A DNA stretch of 47,534 bases from CAZEHJ01 sp964512485 (GTDB lineage Bacteria; Bacteroidota; Rhodothermia; Rhodothermales; UBA10348): contig CAZEHJ010000025.1 of NCBI GenBank assembly GCA_964512485.1, forward strand, positions 1 through 47,534, written 5' to 3'. The translations under genes and the position numbers were made by a program. Shown here piece after piece: positions 1 to 8,361 of the stretch. Numbering within the stretch: the first letter of the stretch is position 1; each line of letters begins with the position of its first letter. The notes beneath the pieces were generated by a model that was not told the origin of the DNA, did not search any database, and saw nothing but the letters and a program-made list of their open reading frames with translations.

Positions 1-133
1 CGTAGCAAAGAATTTTCTCGGTATCCGTTGCCAGCGCTTCACATGTAGCGGATTGCGCTTGAGCTTCAGGAGTGGAAAAGAATAGCGAAAAGATGAAGGC
101 CAAGGCGAGGGAAATCGAAAAACAGGATTTCAT
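1..133 (-). CDS. Secreted protein of unknown function (5' end only)
   Basis: This reading frame starts at an ATG at position 133 and runs off the left edge of the window, so only the first 44 codons are visible. They encode a clear Sec signal peptide: a short basic start (MKSC), a hydrophobic core rich in Leu, Ala, Ile and Phe, and a probable cleavage site after AQA near residue 27. The mature start (QSATCEALATDTEKILCY) has two cysteines and matches no family I can name. The gene lies just past the terminator of the DUF1080 cluster, so it probably has its own promoter in 134-185. The start and signal peptide are seen directly; the function is unknown. Confidence 0.6.
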   Translation of the reverse strand, partial: MKSCFSISLALAFIFSLFFSTPEAQAQSATCEALATDTEKILCY

Positions 134-185
134 AATTCTCTGCGAAAGTGGGAAGCGGTAGTTTTCTGGAGCGCCAAGAAACAAC

Positions 186-214
186 AAAAAGGGCGCACCC
201 GAAAGGGTGCGCCC
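186..214 (-). terminator. Rho-independent terminator of the DUF1080 cluster
   Basis: A perfect 10-bp inverted repeat (GGGCGCACCC at 191-200, its complement at 205-214) encloses a 4-nt loop. Read on the minus strand it is followed at once by five T (186-190) and then a T-rich stretch. It sits 35 bp past the stop of the DUF1080 gene and is the best intrinsic terminator in the window. Confidence 0.9.
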
Positions 215-248
215 CAGCGCAATACAGAATTGAACAGATAGTGGGGAA

Positions 249-986
249 TTAGTCCAGGCTTTTGATCCTCAGATTCCTGAACCACACGGCGCCGTGGTCT
301 CCCTGGATGGCAATGTGTCCGGTGGATGTCGTGCCATACGTGGGGTATCCGGTCCATTTGGACTCGGCCACAAGTGCCGTGTGGTCCTCGCTTCCTTTCT
401 CATATTCGACGACCATCACGCCATTGAGCCAGTGCTCAACGTGTGCGCCATCGACGATGATGCGCGCCTCATTCCATTCCATGGCTGCTCTGGTTACTGC
501 TTCGGTTGGACCCTGGACATCATAGTTGGACGCAGCACTGTTCTTGCCGATCTGGCCTTCGTTGTACGCCGCATCGTCAAGCAACTGATATTCGGGGCCG
601 GTCATCCAGGGATAGTCGCCGGCTGCCTCATCGACATGCCACATGACTCCGCTGTTGCCGTGCTCTTCGACCTTCCATTCAAACTCGAATTCGAAGTTGG
701 TGAACGTATCCCGGGTCACGATATCCATTCCACCAGCCGGAGTCGAGGCGTACATCGCGCCGTCATCGATTATCCAGCCTTCAGGCATTTCTTCTTGCTT
801 ATAGCCGCGCCAATGCTCCATGGATTCGCCATCGAAGAGCGAATTCCAAGCATGTTCGTCATCGTGGTTTTCGGCGCCGTCGTCGTGGCCTTCCTCGCCG
901 TGATCTTCGCTGCCTTCGTCATGTGATTCGCCGCTCTGGCATCCAACAAGAACAGCAGCGAAAAGGAGTAGGAATAAGTATTTCAT
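249..986 (-). CDS. DUF1080 (3-keto-disaccharide hydrolase-like) lipoprotein
   Basis: A 245-residue lipoprotein. I chose the ATG at 986 because it places a basic start and hydrophobic core directly before the lipobox LVGC (Cys16); the longer frame from 1022 would overlap the upstream gene. Behind the Cys is an unusual tether of about 28 residues that is almost only His, Asp, Glu and Gly, with five His. The rest is a DUF1080/LamG-like beta-sandwich: N-terminal SLFDGESMEHWRG, central NSGVMWHVDE, C-terminal GHIAIQGDHGAVWFRNLRI. Members of this family have been linked to 3-keto-glycoside hydrolysis and sugar binding. It is the last gene of a three-gene minus-strand cluster with a sugar-isomerase-like protein and an MFS transporter and ends at a strong terminator. 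The family is firm; the substrate is unknown. Confidence 0.88.
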   Translation of the reverse strand: MKYLFLLLFAAVLVGCQSGESHDEGSEDHGEEGHDDGAENHDDEHAWNSLFDGESMEHWRGYKQEEMPEGWIIDDGAMYASTPAGGMDIVTRDTFTNFEFEFEWKVEEHGNSGVMWHVDEAAGDYPWMTGPEYQLLDDAAYNEGQIGKNSAASNYDVQGPTEAVTRAAMEWNEARIIVDGAHVEHWLNGVMVVEYEKGSEDHTALVAESKWTGYPTYGTTSTGHIAIQGDHGAVWFRNLRIKSLD

Positions 987-1018
987 CGATTTGTTGAGTC
1001 GGCCGGGTAGCCAGGTGA

Positions 1019-1960
1019 TCAAGTGTATTCGGGAGTGAGCGTTTCGAGGCAGCGCTCGAGAAGGGCCTTCGTCATCATGATGCCATCCGCTTCGGGCACT
1101 TCAGAGCCTTCGTATTCGATTCCGACATATCCGCGGTATCCTGCGTCGAGAACGATACGCATGAGGCGCATGTAGTCTTTGTCTCGTTCATTGCCGTCGG
1201 CGTCGAAATTGTGGCTCTTGGCGCTGACCGCCTTGGCGTGAACCATGAGCTCTTCGGTGCCCTTATAGATGTCGTACCATCCCATTTCTTCGCCCATGTC
1301 GTAATTGCCAAAGTCAGGCAATGTGCCGCACATGGGGTGATTTACGGTCCGCATGACTTCGGCGAGCCAAGCACCGTTGGACGATATTCCGCCGTGATTT
1401 TCGACGATGACGTTTATCTCGGACTGAGCTCCGAATTCAGTGAGTCGACGGAGCCCGTCGGCCGCAAGATCGCGCTGTGTATTCCAGTCGCCCTCGCTAG
1501 CGGCATTCACGCGAATTGAATGGCATCCAAGTTCTGCCGCGACATCGACCCAGCGGTAATGATTTTCGACGGCTGTCGTTCGCGCAGCATCGTCAGGATC
1601 GCCGAGACGCCCCTCACCATCGCACATGACGAGCACGCTCTTCACACCCTCACTGTCGCAGATATTTTTGAGCTCCTGTATGTATCGCGGATCCCTGGAC
1701 TCATCCTTCATGAATGAATTGACATATTCCACGGCCTCTATTCCAAACGCTTCGCGCGAGATGACCGGGAATTCCAGATTCGTCATTTCATTGGCAAACA
1801 GGGCCTTATGCAGCGACCACTGGGCGATCGAAATACGAAAGAGGGGGGGAGGAGGTACGGCAGCTCCGCCCGTTCCAGCATCAGCACACGCCAAAGGAAA
1901 CAGGCTCATTCCGGCTGCTCCCACAGCTGACGTTTTCATAAAGTCACGACGATCCATCAT
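1019..1960 (-). CDS. Tat-exported sugar phosphate isomerase/epimerase-like TIM-barrel protein
   Basis: A 313-residue member of the xylose-isomerase-like TIM-barrel superfamily. The N-terminus has a twin-arginine signal (DRRDFMK, Arg4-Arg5), a short hydrophobic stretch and LAC at Cys25, so it is probably a Tat lipoprotein. Barrel motifs include VIVENHGG and DFGNYD, with GIEYEGSE near the C-terminus; these acidic and His residues usually bind a divalent metal. Exported members are often annotated as sugar phosphate isomerases although their substrates are rarely phosphorylated; epimerisation or isomerisation of a keto-sugar fits the DUF1080 neighbour. The start ATG overlaps the MFS stop by 4 nt (ATGA), which suggests translational coupling. 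An alternative start is the second Met at 1957. The exact reaction is not known. Confidence 0.85.
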   Translation of the reverse strand: MMDRRDFMKTSAVGAAGMSLFPLACADAGTGGAAVPPPPLFRISIAQWSLHKALFANEMTNLEFPVISREAFGIEAVEYVNSFMKDESRDPRYIQELKNICDSEGVKSVLVMCDGEGRLGDPDDAARTTAVENHYRWVDVAAELGCHSIRVNAASEGDWNTQRDLAADGLRRLTEFGAQSEINVIVENHGGISSNGAWLAEVMRTVNHPMCGTLPDFGNYDMGEEMGWYDIYKGTEELMVHAKAVSAKSHNFDADGNERDKDYMRLMRIVLDAGYRGYVGIEYEGSEVPEADGIMMTKALLERCLETLTPEYT

Positions 1961-3165
1961 GAATCCACCTCCGAGTGGTCGACATCATCTTTGAACGTAA
2001 ACATAAATATCAGCATGATAACTGCGGCGAAGATCGCGGGCATCCACCAAAACGTCTGCCAATCTACAACTCCGTCCACCTTGAAGAAGTTGTTCAACCA
2101 GCCAGACACCTGTGCTCCGATAAGCATGCCGAGTCCGAGCGTAATCAAAACCAGAAAACCTTGCGCCTGTCCGCGAATCTCGGGTGTGGACTTCTTGTCG
2201 ACGTAGATCTGTCCGGTGACGAAGAAGAAGTCATAGCAGATGCCGTGAAGGATGATTCCGAACATAATCATCCACACTACGCCTGCAGGTGCTGCCAACG
2301 CAAAAAGTGCGTAGCGTAGAACCCAGGCTCCCATGCCAACGATCAACATCCACTTTACGCCAAGGCGCCGGAAGAAGAGTGGCATGGCGACCATGAACAG
2401 CACCTCAGACATCTGCCCGAACGACATTTTGAAAGCCACATCGGCGAGACCGACATCGTTGGCATAGATGGGCGCGAAGTTGTAATAGGTTGCCAGAGGA
2501 ATGCAGATCAGGAAGGAGGAAACCATGAACACATTGAAAGGACGACTGCTCAGTTTCGAGATAGCGTCCAGTCCTAAAATCTCCCGAGCCGTGATGGCAC
2601 CTTTGCCTGCTCCGGGCGGTGGTGTATTTGGAAGGGAAAAGCTGTACAGTCCCATCAGAATTGAGGAACCACCGGCTACGTAGAATGGAACGGCTGTTGT
2701 TTCAGCGTTCAATCCCAGGCTCACAAATACGCCGGCCGCTATCCATCCCAGCGTGCCGAAGACACGGATGAGCGGGAACTGCTTTTCCTGATCCGTGATA
2801 TTGTGAAAGGCCAGCGTATTGGTCAGCCCGATAGTGGGCATATAACAGAGCATGTGCAGGGCCAGAAGCACGACGAATACGACGGGAGATGCGGCATAGA
2901 ATGGAGCAGCCAGAATCAGAACACCCCCCAGCAGGTGCATCACACCGAGAACTTTCTCAACATCGAAGTACCGATCCGCAATCATTCCCAGGAAAAACGG
3001 TGAGATTACAGCGGCCAGGGGTCCTACTGTATACGCCCAGTGGGAAATGTCTCCCATACCGTTCTCGCCCATGAATATCCCGACGGTGACGTACCAGGCT
3101 CCCCAGACAAAAAACTGGAGGAACATCATGATGGAAAGGCGGGCGCTGGACGTGGAGTGGGTCAT
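1957..3165 (-). CDS. MFS transporter, nucleoside:H+ symporter-like
   Basis: A 402-residue polytopic inner-membrane protein with about twelve hydrophobic segments. The opening segment (SIMMFLQFFVWGAWYVTVG) and the later stretch on FFFVTGQIYVDKK with GQAQGFL resemble the NupG/XapB nucleoside:H+ symporter branch of the major facilitator superfamily. In this genomic setting, first in a cluster with a TIM-barrel isomerase and a DUF1080 hydrolase, the substrate may be a sugar or glycoside rather than a nucleoside. It is the first gene of the cluster; the 105 bp upstream (3166-3270) must hold the promoter, but I see no clear consensus there. The ATG start is well placed. The family is secure; the substrate is inferred. 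Confidence 0.88.
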   Translation of the reverse strand: MTHSTSSARLSIMMFLQFFVWGAWYVTVGIFMGENGMGDISHWAYTVGPLAAVISPFFLGMIADRYFDVEKVLGVMHLLGGVLILAAPFYAASPVVFVVLLALHMLCYMPTIGLTNTLAFHNITDQEKQFPLIRVFGTLGWIAAGVFVSLGLNAETTAVPFYVAGGSSILMGLYSFSLPNTPPPGAGKGAITAREILGLDAISKLSSRPFNVFMVSSFLICIPLATYYNFAPIYANDVGLADVAFKMSFGQMSEVLFMVAMPLFFRRLGVKWMLIVGMGAWVLRYALFALAAPAGVVWMIMFGIILHGICYDFFFVTGQIYVDKKSTPEIRGQAQGFLVLITLGLGMLIGAQVSGWLNNFFKVDGVVDWQTFWWMPAIFAAVIMLIFMFTFKDDVDHSEVDS

Positions 3166-3270
3166 GACGGGCCGGGTTGAATTGAAAGACCGACCTATTT
3201 ACCGCGCACCGCTCGGATTCTCAAGAAGTGGGGTCGAAAAAATGATCGTCCGCGTGCCTATTCGTCTTGT

Positions 3271-5511
3271 TCAGCGCACGAACGTATAGCTGTATTTCAG
3301 AACGAGCGCTCGGGAATCGAGATAGGGAGGAATGGGGTCCTTCGCGAAGCGGTCAGTATTCAGGGCCTCGTTAAAGACGACATACAGGTCATTGCCTTCG
3401 CGTGGGTTGTATCGCAACCTGAAATTACCCAGAGCAAAGTCTGCGTCGGAACTGTACTGCACAAAACTTGAGACAGAAATCTTCCGATTGAATGTCAGTC
3501 CCAGTTTGGCACGCATCAGGTGCGCTTCGAAGGACTCACGTGCGTCAAAAGTGACGTGGTCGTACTGATACGTTCCGCCAAGCTCCAGGATTTTGGATAC
3601 GTTCCATTTCGACGTAGAGCTGGCTGTGAAACGATTTCCGTCAAAGAACTGGCCCGCGACAATGTCGGTAACGATTGTCGCTCGTTTGGTTTGCCAACTC
3701 TGAATATTGAGATTGGCTTCAGAATAGGTATATCGATTCTCTGGAATGATGACGTCGTCGGAGAGCTCAAATTCCTCATCCAGGTTTTCTTCCCACCGGG
3801 TCAGTTTGAGAAGAACAGTAAAATTATCCCACGTGGTGACGGTAGCATTGGCAGTGAGTTCATGAGTTTGCAGCGACCCACCATTATTGACGTACAGATC
3901 TGAGGAGAGGAGTCCGGACATCAGCTTGAAACGGTCACCAGCAACGCCCACGACTCCCCAGCCAACAGCCTGCTGATATGCGGAGTAGTCCTCACGCAAT
4001 TCAAACCCCATGTCGGGTCGGTAGTCTTCTCCAGCACGATTGTACTCGAGGGAATACTTGAATCCATTTTCACTTTCGCGCCGAAGGTGAGCCCGAAGAC
4101 GCGTGGCTTCCAATCCTGATTCGACCTCCTCATCGAACGTGTGAACGAGAGCAGCCGTTAAATAGTCGTTGTCGCGCAGGCGAAATATTCCATCCAGACC
4201 CAATCCAACGTTTTCTCCTCCATCCTCATCCAGTCTCGTGGTGACAATGGCACCGGCGTACGTGTTGTCGTTGAGAACCTGTCTACGCAGCCGGACAACG
4301 CCGAAATTTTCGGACGGCAGTCCATGAGCCCGGCCTGATTGCATGGTCAATGCCCCGATATCCCATGGTCCGATTCTACCAACAATCTTTGCGCCTCCGA
4401 GCAACGGCACCATTTCGTCATCGTTAATGCCGATCTGTCTGGTGTAGAACAATCGGTTGATGAGTCCGAAATTGAGTTCGAAGTTGGTAGCACGCTCCTG
4501 AAAAAACAGGCGTTGTTCAGGAAAGAAGAGAGAGAAACGGGTGAGATTGACCTGTTGATCGTCCGCCTCGACCTGTGCAAAATCTGTATTGGCGGTCAGG
4601 TCAAGTGTGAGATTGCTGGTCAGACCCACTTTCATGTCCAGACCGACATCCCACGTGGGGCCTTTATCAATCAGGTAATCGGTCTCGTCGTCATTCAACT
4701 CGGACGAGTTGCTGGTGCCGGCCAGCAAGTAGGGCGTGATATACGTTGGCTTCTCCGCTTCCACACCTTCAAACACAACTTCCTGAGCCACTGAAGGCTT
4801 GAAAAAGCTGAAGAAACCCCAATCCTTGCGCCGTTCCGGATAGATGTGCAATTCATTCGAGCGCGAAATGAATCGGTACATGGCCATGCCCATCGTCGCA
4901 ATATCATTCTGACTCTCAAACCGAATGCTCGACAGGGGAATCCGGCTTTCGGCGAACCAACCATCCTCAGTCAGCGTCGCCTCAGCATCCCAGAACGTAT
5001 TCCAGGGAATGTTGAAGGGCATTTCGCCCTGGGCATCGTTCAGGATGGCAACGTCTATGCGGACTCCTGATGCCGATACAACGAACATCAACGTGTTTTC
5101 CTTGTCGTTGAACGTGTCGAGCATCAGCCCAAACTGATCGTAATTCCCGTCCCAGGCATCCCTCTTGTACGTCGTGGCAGACACCTTGTCCGGCTCCGAA
5201 TCATAACAGCGGCATGAGAAATAGATGTAGGAATCATCGTAGGCCACCCGCATTTCGGTCTGTTGTGAAGCGGGCGCTCCGTAGGCCGGATCATACACAT
5301 GCCATGGAACGGGAGTGATGGCTTCCCAGGCCGGCTCGTCAACTATTCCGTCAATACTGATTTCCCCATGCATCCGCTGGATCTGTACGGGCAGATCGCT
5401 GCGATACTGGTGGTCATCGAAGGTGGCGCGCTGGGCCGAGCTGGGTATCGCGACGAGGGTCAGCGCGCCCAGACAAAAGAATCGGAACAGAGACGCCAAT
5501 GGAATGCGCAA
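3271..5511 (-). CDS. DUF5916 outer-membrane-type protein with CBM9-like N-terminal domain
   Basis: A 746-residue exported protein. The start is a TTG at 5511: no ATG lies upstream in frame and this start gives a good signal peptide ending in IPSSAQ near residue 27. Residues about 40-230 form a CBM9-like sugar-binding sandwich (DGIVDEPAWEAI, VAYDDSYIYFSCRCYDSEP). The rest is the DUF5916 region, rich in alternating aromatic beta-strands and turns and ending in an aromatic-rich strand (LVLKYSYTFVR), as expected for an outer-membrane beta-barrel. The FFPEQRLFFQE motif is typical of the family. DUF5916 proteins are common in Bacteroidota; their role is not established, though glycan or peptide binding is often assumed. 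It is transcribed alone, with 105 bp before the MFS gene and about 100 bp after the hydrolase. Confidence 0.9.
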   Translation of the reverse strand: MRIPLASLFRFFCLGALTLVAIPSSAQRATFDDHQYRSDLPVQIQRMHGEISIDGIVDEPAWEAITPVPWHVYDPAYGAPASQQTEMRVAYDDSYIYFSCRCYDSEPDKVSATTYKRDAWDGNYDQFGLMLDTFNDKENTLMFVVSASGVRIDVAILNDAQGEMPFNIPWNTFWDAEATLTEDGWFAESRIPLSSIRFESQNDIATMGMAMYRFISRSNELHIYPERRKDWGFFSFFKPSVAQEVVFEGVEAEKPTYITPYLLAGTSNSSELNDDETDYLIDKGPTWDVGLDMKVGLTSNLTLDLTANTDFAQVEADDQQVNLTRFSLFFPEQRLFFQERATNFELNFGLINRLFYTRQIGINDDEMVPLLGGAKIVGRIGPWDIGALTMQSGRAHGLPSENFGVVRLRRQVLNDNTYAGAIVTTRLDEDGGENVGLGLDGIFRLRDNDYLTAALVHTFDEEVESGLEATRLRAHLRRESENGFKYSLEYNRAGEDYRPDMGFELREDYSAYQQAVGWGVVGVAGDRFKLMSGLLSSDLYVNNGGSLQTHELTANATVTTWDNFTVLLKLTRWEENLDEEFELSDDVIIPENRYTYSEANLNIQSWQTKRATIVTDIVAGQFFDGNRFTASSTSKWNVSKILELGGTYQYDHVTFDARESFEAHLMRAKLGLTFNRKISVSSFVQYSSDADFALGNFRLRYNPREGNDLYVVFNEALNTDRFAKDPIPPYLDSRALVLKYSYTFVR

Positions 5512-5612
5512 AACAGCGCGGGAAGGATCAAACTGAGAGATTCGGCAATCTACGCCTTCGACCAGACTTTGCGAAGGCGCAAATCATACCCTTTCGTGCC
5601 AGGAGATTTGGA

Positions 5613-6365
5613 CTATTTAGCCTTCAAAAATTCCAGGACTCGGGTCCAGGTTGCTTCCGGAGATATTCCCGCGCGTTGCTCCACCAGAACCGATGAGCCG
5701 TGCGAATTGCTTTCCGATACATACGTCTGGTGACCCATGCCACGGAACGCTTCCATGTCTGCGGCTACGTTTCCCAATTCCATTTCGCGTTCCGGTCGGA
5801 TCATCAATGCCGGAGAGGAGAGCTGAGATGCAGCCTCGCGTGGTTGGCATCCTTCCATTGGCTCGCCCGCTGCTGGCGAAAATGAAATGACCCGATCGAT
5901 ATCGTTCGGATACTTGACGGCAAGGTGCATCACCAGCGTGGCAGAATAGCTGGATCCCCATGCTATGATGCGTCCCAATCCCTGCTGCCGGGTGTAATTG
6001 AGTGTCGCTTCCAGATCGGGAAGGACATTGCAGTAGGAATAATCTGTATCGCCCACACCAGCCAGCGTTCGATTTTCTCCCTCAAAACGGTCTCCTCCGC
6101 GACGCGCATCTACTGTGACCACGGCGTAGCCCTCACTCAGAAGCCTGGGAATAATGGGAGTGTATTCTCCTCGTGCATCACCGCCACCCTGATGGAACGC
6201 CATGATGACGGGTGGACGTTTGACGTTTTCCGGTTCATACAGCTCGCCGTACACCGTCACACCGTCTTCGGTGACTATCTCAAAAGACCGATCAGAATCC
6301 TGTGCCCAGACTGTCGAAAAAATCATCAGTCCGACAAGTGAAAGAGCAAGTGTTCTCGAAAACAT
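5613..6365 (-). CDS. Secreted alpha/beta hydrolase (dienelactone hydrolase-like)
   Basis: A 250-residue protein starting at the ATG at 6365, which opens a signal peptide (MFSRTLALSLVGLMIFSTVW, cleavage after AQ). The mature protein is a single alpha/beta-hydrolase domain: the oxyanion-loop motif AFHQGGGDARGEY, the nucleophile elbow GSSYSA in strand 5, a region around MIRPERE that may supply the acid, and the catalytic His in SNSHGSSVL. The EDGVTVYGELYEPE opening is typical of S9/dienelactone-type exported hydrolases acting on esters or peptides. It is the last gene of a probable operon with an M20 amidohydrolase and a RidA-like lipoprotein, 59 bp after RidA. The cluster suggests breakdown of acylated amino compounds in the periplasm. 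The substrate is not predictable. Confidence 0.85.
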   Translation of the reverse strand: MFSRTLALSLVGLMIFSTVWAQDSDRSFEIVTEDGVTVYGELYEPENVKRPPVIMAFHQGGGDARGEYTPIIPRLLSEGYAVVTVDARRGGDRFEGENRTLAGVGDTDYSYCNVLPDLEATLNYTRQQGLGRIIAWGSSYSATLVMHLAVKYPNDIDRVISFSPAAGEPMEGCQPREAASQLSSPALMIRPEREMELGNVAADMEAFRGMGHQTYVSESNSHGSSVLVEQRAGISPEATWTRVLEFLKAK

Positions 6366-6424
6366 AATGAGCGTATCAGAAAGCGCGCCCGAACCGGAAA
6401 GTCCGTTCTGGCCGAAAAAATTTG

Positions 6425-6901
6425 TCAGGGAAGAATCGCGATGCATTCAAGTTCTAAAGCTGCACCCAGCGCAAGACCATCGGCTCCGAAGGCACTTCGC
6501 GCGGGTTTGTGACCGGGAAAATACTCAACGTACACCTCATTGAAATCACCCCACTGGCTGATGTCATCGATCATAACGGTGCACTTGACAACTCGATCTA
6601 AAGACGAGCCATACCGCTCCAAAGTTGCTTTTAGATTTTCCATTGTTTGCCGCGCTTCGGCCTCCATACCACCTTCAACTACCGCCGTCGTACCCGGTAC
6701 TACGCCAATCTGACCCGACATATAGAGTGTTTTTCCTACCCTCACAGCCTCCGAAAAGGGAAGCGACGAATCCTGTCCTTCGCTCGTCAGAAATTCTATC
6801 TGGGTCGATGCATCGTCTTTTTTACTGGATTTGTCAGACTTGGAATCCATCTCGCAACCTGTCAAGGCAATGGCGAGAACGAGTAGTGCTAAGCGTTTCA
6901 T
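6425..6901 (-). CDS. RidA-family (YjgF/UK114) protein exported as a lipoprotein
   Basis: A 158-residue protein whose C-terminal 120 residues are a standard RidA fold. Visible motifs are LYMSGQIGVVPGT, MENLKATLERYG, the conserved Arg in PARSAFGADGLALGA and the closing LELECIAI. RidA proteins deaminate reactive enamine/imine intermediates in the cytosol. Here the start gives a lipoprotein signal (MKRLALLVLAIALTGC, Cys16) followed by a Lys/Ser/Asp-rich linker, so this copy is probably periplasmic. I chose the ATG at 6901; another ATG at 6910 directly abuts the stop of the M20 gene. Both neighbours in the operon are also exported, so the three may process acylated amino acids or their imines outside the cytoplasm. 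The fold is secure; the exported role is inferred. Confidence 0.9.
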   Translation of the reverse strand: MKRLALLVLAIALTGCEMDSKSDKSSKKDDASTQIEFLTSEGQDSSLPFSEAVRVGKTLYMSGQIGVVPGTTAVVEGGMEAEARQTMENLKATLERYGSSLDRVVKCTVMIDDISQWGDFNEVYVEYFPGHKPARSAFGADGLALGAALELECIAILP

Positions 6902-6910
6902 GATGTTCAT

Positions 6911-8203
6911 TTATTGGGTGGACGCCATGTCCATATAGTCGAGGGTGAGGTTTAAAAGAGCGCGAACACCCAGCTTCATTCCGGACTCATCGACGTAAAA
7001 GTCTGGAGTGTGATGAGACACGCTTACTTCTTCGGGCACGTCGAGTGGCTTGCCGCCAATGAATAAATAGAGTCCCGGCACTTCTTCGGCGAAGTAAGAG
7101 AAATCTTCAGCGCCCGTAATGGCATCGATCAGTTTTACGTGAGATTCCCCGGCCGTCCGATTCAAGGTCGGAAGCATCTGGTTGGTGAGGTCCGGATCGT
7201 TGTACGTGACCGGGTAGTAGGCCGAGTAGGGAAGATCGATTACGGCTTCCGCACCGTTTGATGCAGCGGTGTGATTTACAATTTCGCGAAATCGTCGGTG
7301 CAGGTTCTGACGCATTTCCGGGTCAAACGTGCGGATTGTGCCGAGCATTTCCAACTCTTCTGGAATGATGTTCGAGCGCACACCGCCGTGAATCGATCCC
7401 ACAGTTACCACCGCAGCGGCTTTCGTCAGCCGGAGGCTCCTGCTCACGATGGTCTGAAGGTTGTTCACCACCTGTGCGGCAGTCACCACAGGATCAATTC
7501 CCAACCAGGGAGCAGAACCGTGTGCTTGTTTCCCTTTGATTACGACGCGGAAATCATCTACCGCAGCCATCATGCCCCGAGGGCGATATTCAATATTTCC
7601 TACATACGAACCCGCGGCGATGTGGAGCCCGAAGATGACATCAACGCCTTCCATCACGCCCTCTTTAACCATCAGCTCGGCGCCGCCCTCTTCGCCGGGA
7701 GGCGAGCCTTCCTCAGCGGGCTGGAAAATAAACTTCACAGTCCCATGCAGATCATCCTTCATGCCGGCAAGGATTTCAGCGGCTCCCATCAGCATGGCAA
7801 CGTGCGTATCGTGTCCGCAGGCGTGCATCACCGGTACTTCCTCACCCCGGTAAATACTCGTCGCGACGGACTTGAAGGGCAAATCGACCCTTTCAAGGAC
7901 CGGTAAAGCGTCCATGTCGGCTCGCAGCGCAACCACCGGCCCGGGATGTGCGCCTTCGAGAATGCCGACTACACCCGTATGAGCCACATTCGTAGTGACT
8001 TCCATTCCGAGAGCACGCATGTGGTCGGCGACGATCTCGGCCGTCCTGAATTCGCGATTGGAAAGTTCAGGATTGGCATGAAAATCACGTCGCCACTCGA
8101 TGACCTGAGGCTCGAGAGCATCGGCTAGCAGATCAACTGCAGTTTGTGCTGAAGATGGGAGTGCGACCAGCAACATGGCTGTCGCGACGAGGACATTTCG
8201 CAT
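6911..8203 (-). CDS. Secreted M20-family amidohydrolase (N-acyl amino acid/hippurate hydrolase type)
   Basis: A 430-residue metallopeptidase of family M20D. I chose the ATG at 8203 because it begins a signal peptide (MRNVLVATAMLLVALPSSAQ); the frame extends further only as an unsupported leader. Motifs present are RRDFHANPELSNREFRT, the metal site HACGHDTH (His127, Cys129, His131), the catalytic-base region EEGGAELM, the dimerisation insert GKQAHGSAPW and the C-terminal GAEDFSYF. The family removes acyl groups from amino acids (hippurate, N-acetyl amino acids) or hydrolyses conjugates such as indole-acetyl amino acids. It is the first gene of a three-gene operon: its stop almost touches the RidA start. 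Residues for a two-metal centre look complete, so it should be active. Confidence 0.93.
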   Translation of the reverse strand: MRNVLVATAMLLVALPSSAQTAVDLLADALEPQVIEWRRDFHANPELSNREFRTAEIVADHMRALGMEVTTNVAHTGVVGILEGAHPGPVVALRADMDALPVLERVDLPFKSVATSIYRGEEVPVMHACGHDTHVAMLMGAAEILAGMKDDLHGTVKFIFQPAEEGSPPGEEGGAELMVKEGVMEGVDVIFGLHIAAGSYVGNIEYRPRGMMAAVDDFRVVIKGKQAHGSAPWLGIDPVVTAAQVVNNLQTIVSRSLRLTKAAAVVTVGSIHGGVRSNIIPEELEMLGTIRTFDPEMRQNLHRRFREIVNHTAASNGAEAVIDLPYSAYYPVTYNDPDLTNQMLPTLNRTAGESHVKLIDAITGAEDFSYFAEEVPGLYLFIGGKPLDVPEEVSVSHHTPDFYVDESGMKLGVRALLNLTLDYMDMASTQ

Positions 8204-8256
8204 ATCAATCCGATTGAGGTAAGGGAGGGCTCCCAAGAAACCCCAAACGGACGTGG

Positions 8257-8317
8257 CGGTCAAGCTTTCCCGAGCCTGATGGCGACGGCTTCTCGCATCC
8301 GCCGGTCAAGCTTTCCC
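8257..8317. repeat. Short imperfect direct repeat
   Basis: CGGTCAAGCTTTCCC occurs at 8257-8271 and again at 8303-8317, 46 bp apart, with further partial similarity after each copy (GATGGCGACGGCTT versus CGATGGCTT). It lies between the M20 gene and the cytochrome gene, where no coding frame is supported. Its role is unknown; it may be a small local duplication. Confidence 0.6.
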
Positions 8318-8361
8318 TGATCCGACTGCGATGGCTTGCCAAAGCTGGTCCTCAATCCCGC

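Noticed and set aside
294..926. A 210-codon open frame on the plus strand inside the DUF1080 gene
   Set aside because: It is antisense to a gene with a lipobox and a known domain; it has no family signal or start context.
7271..7906. A 211-codon plus-strand frame inside the M20 gene
   Set aside because: Antisense shadow of a gene whose metal site and fold are intact.
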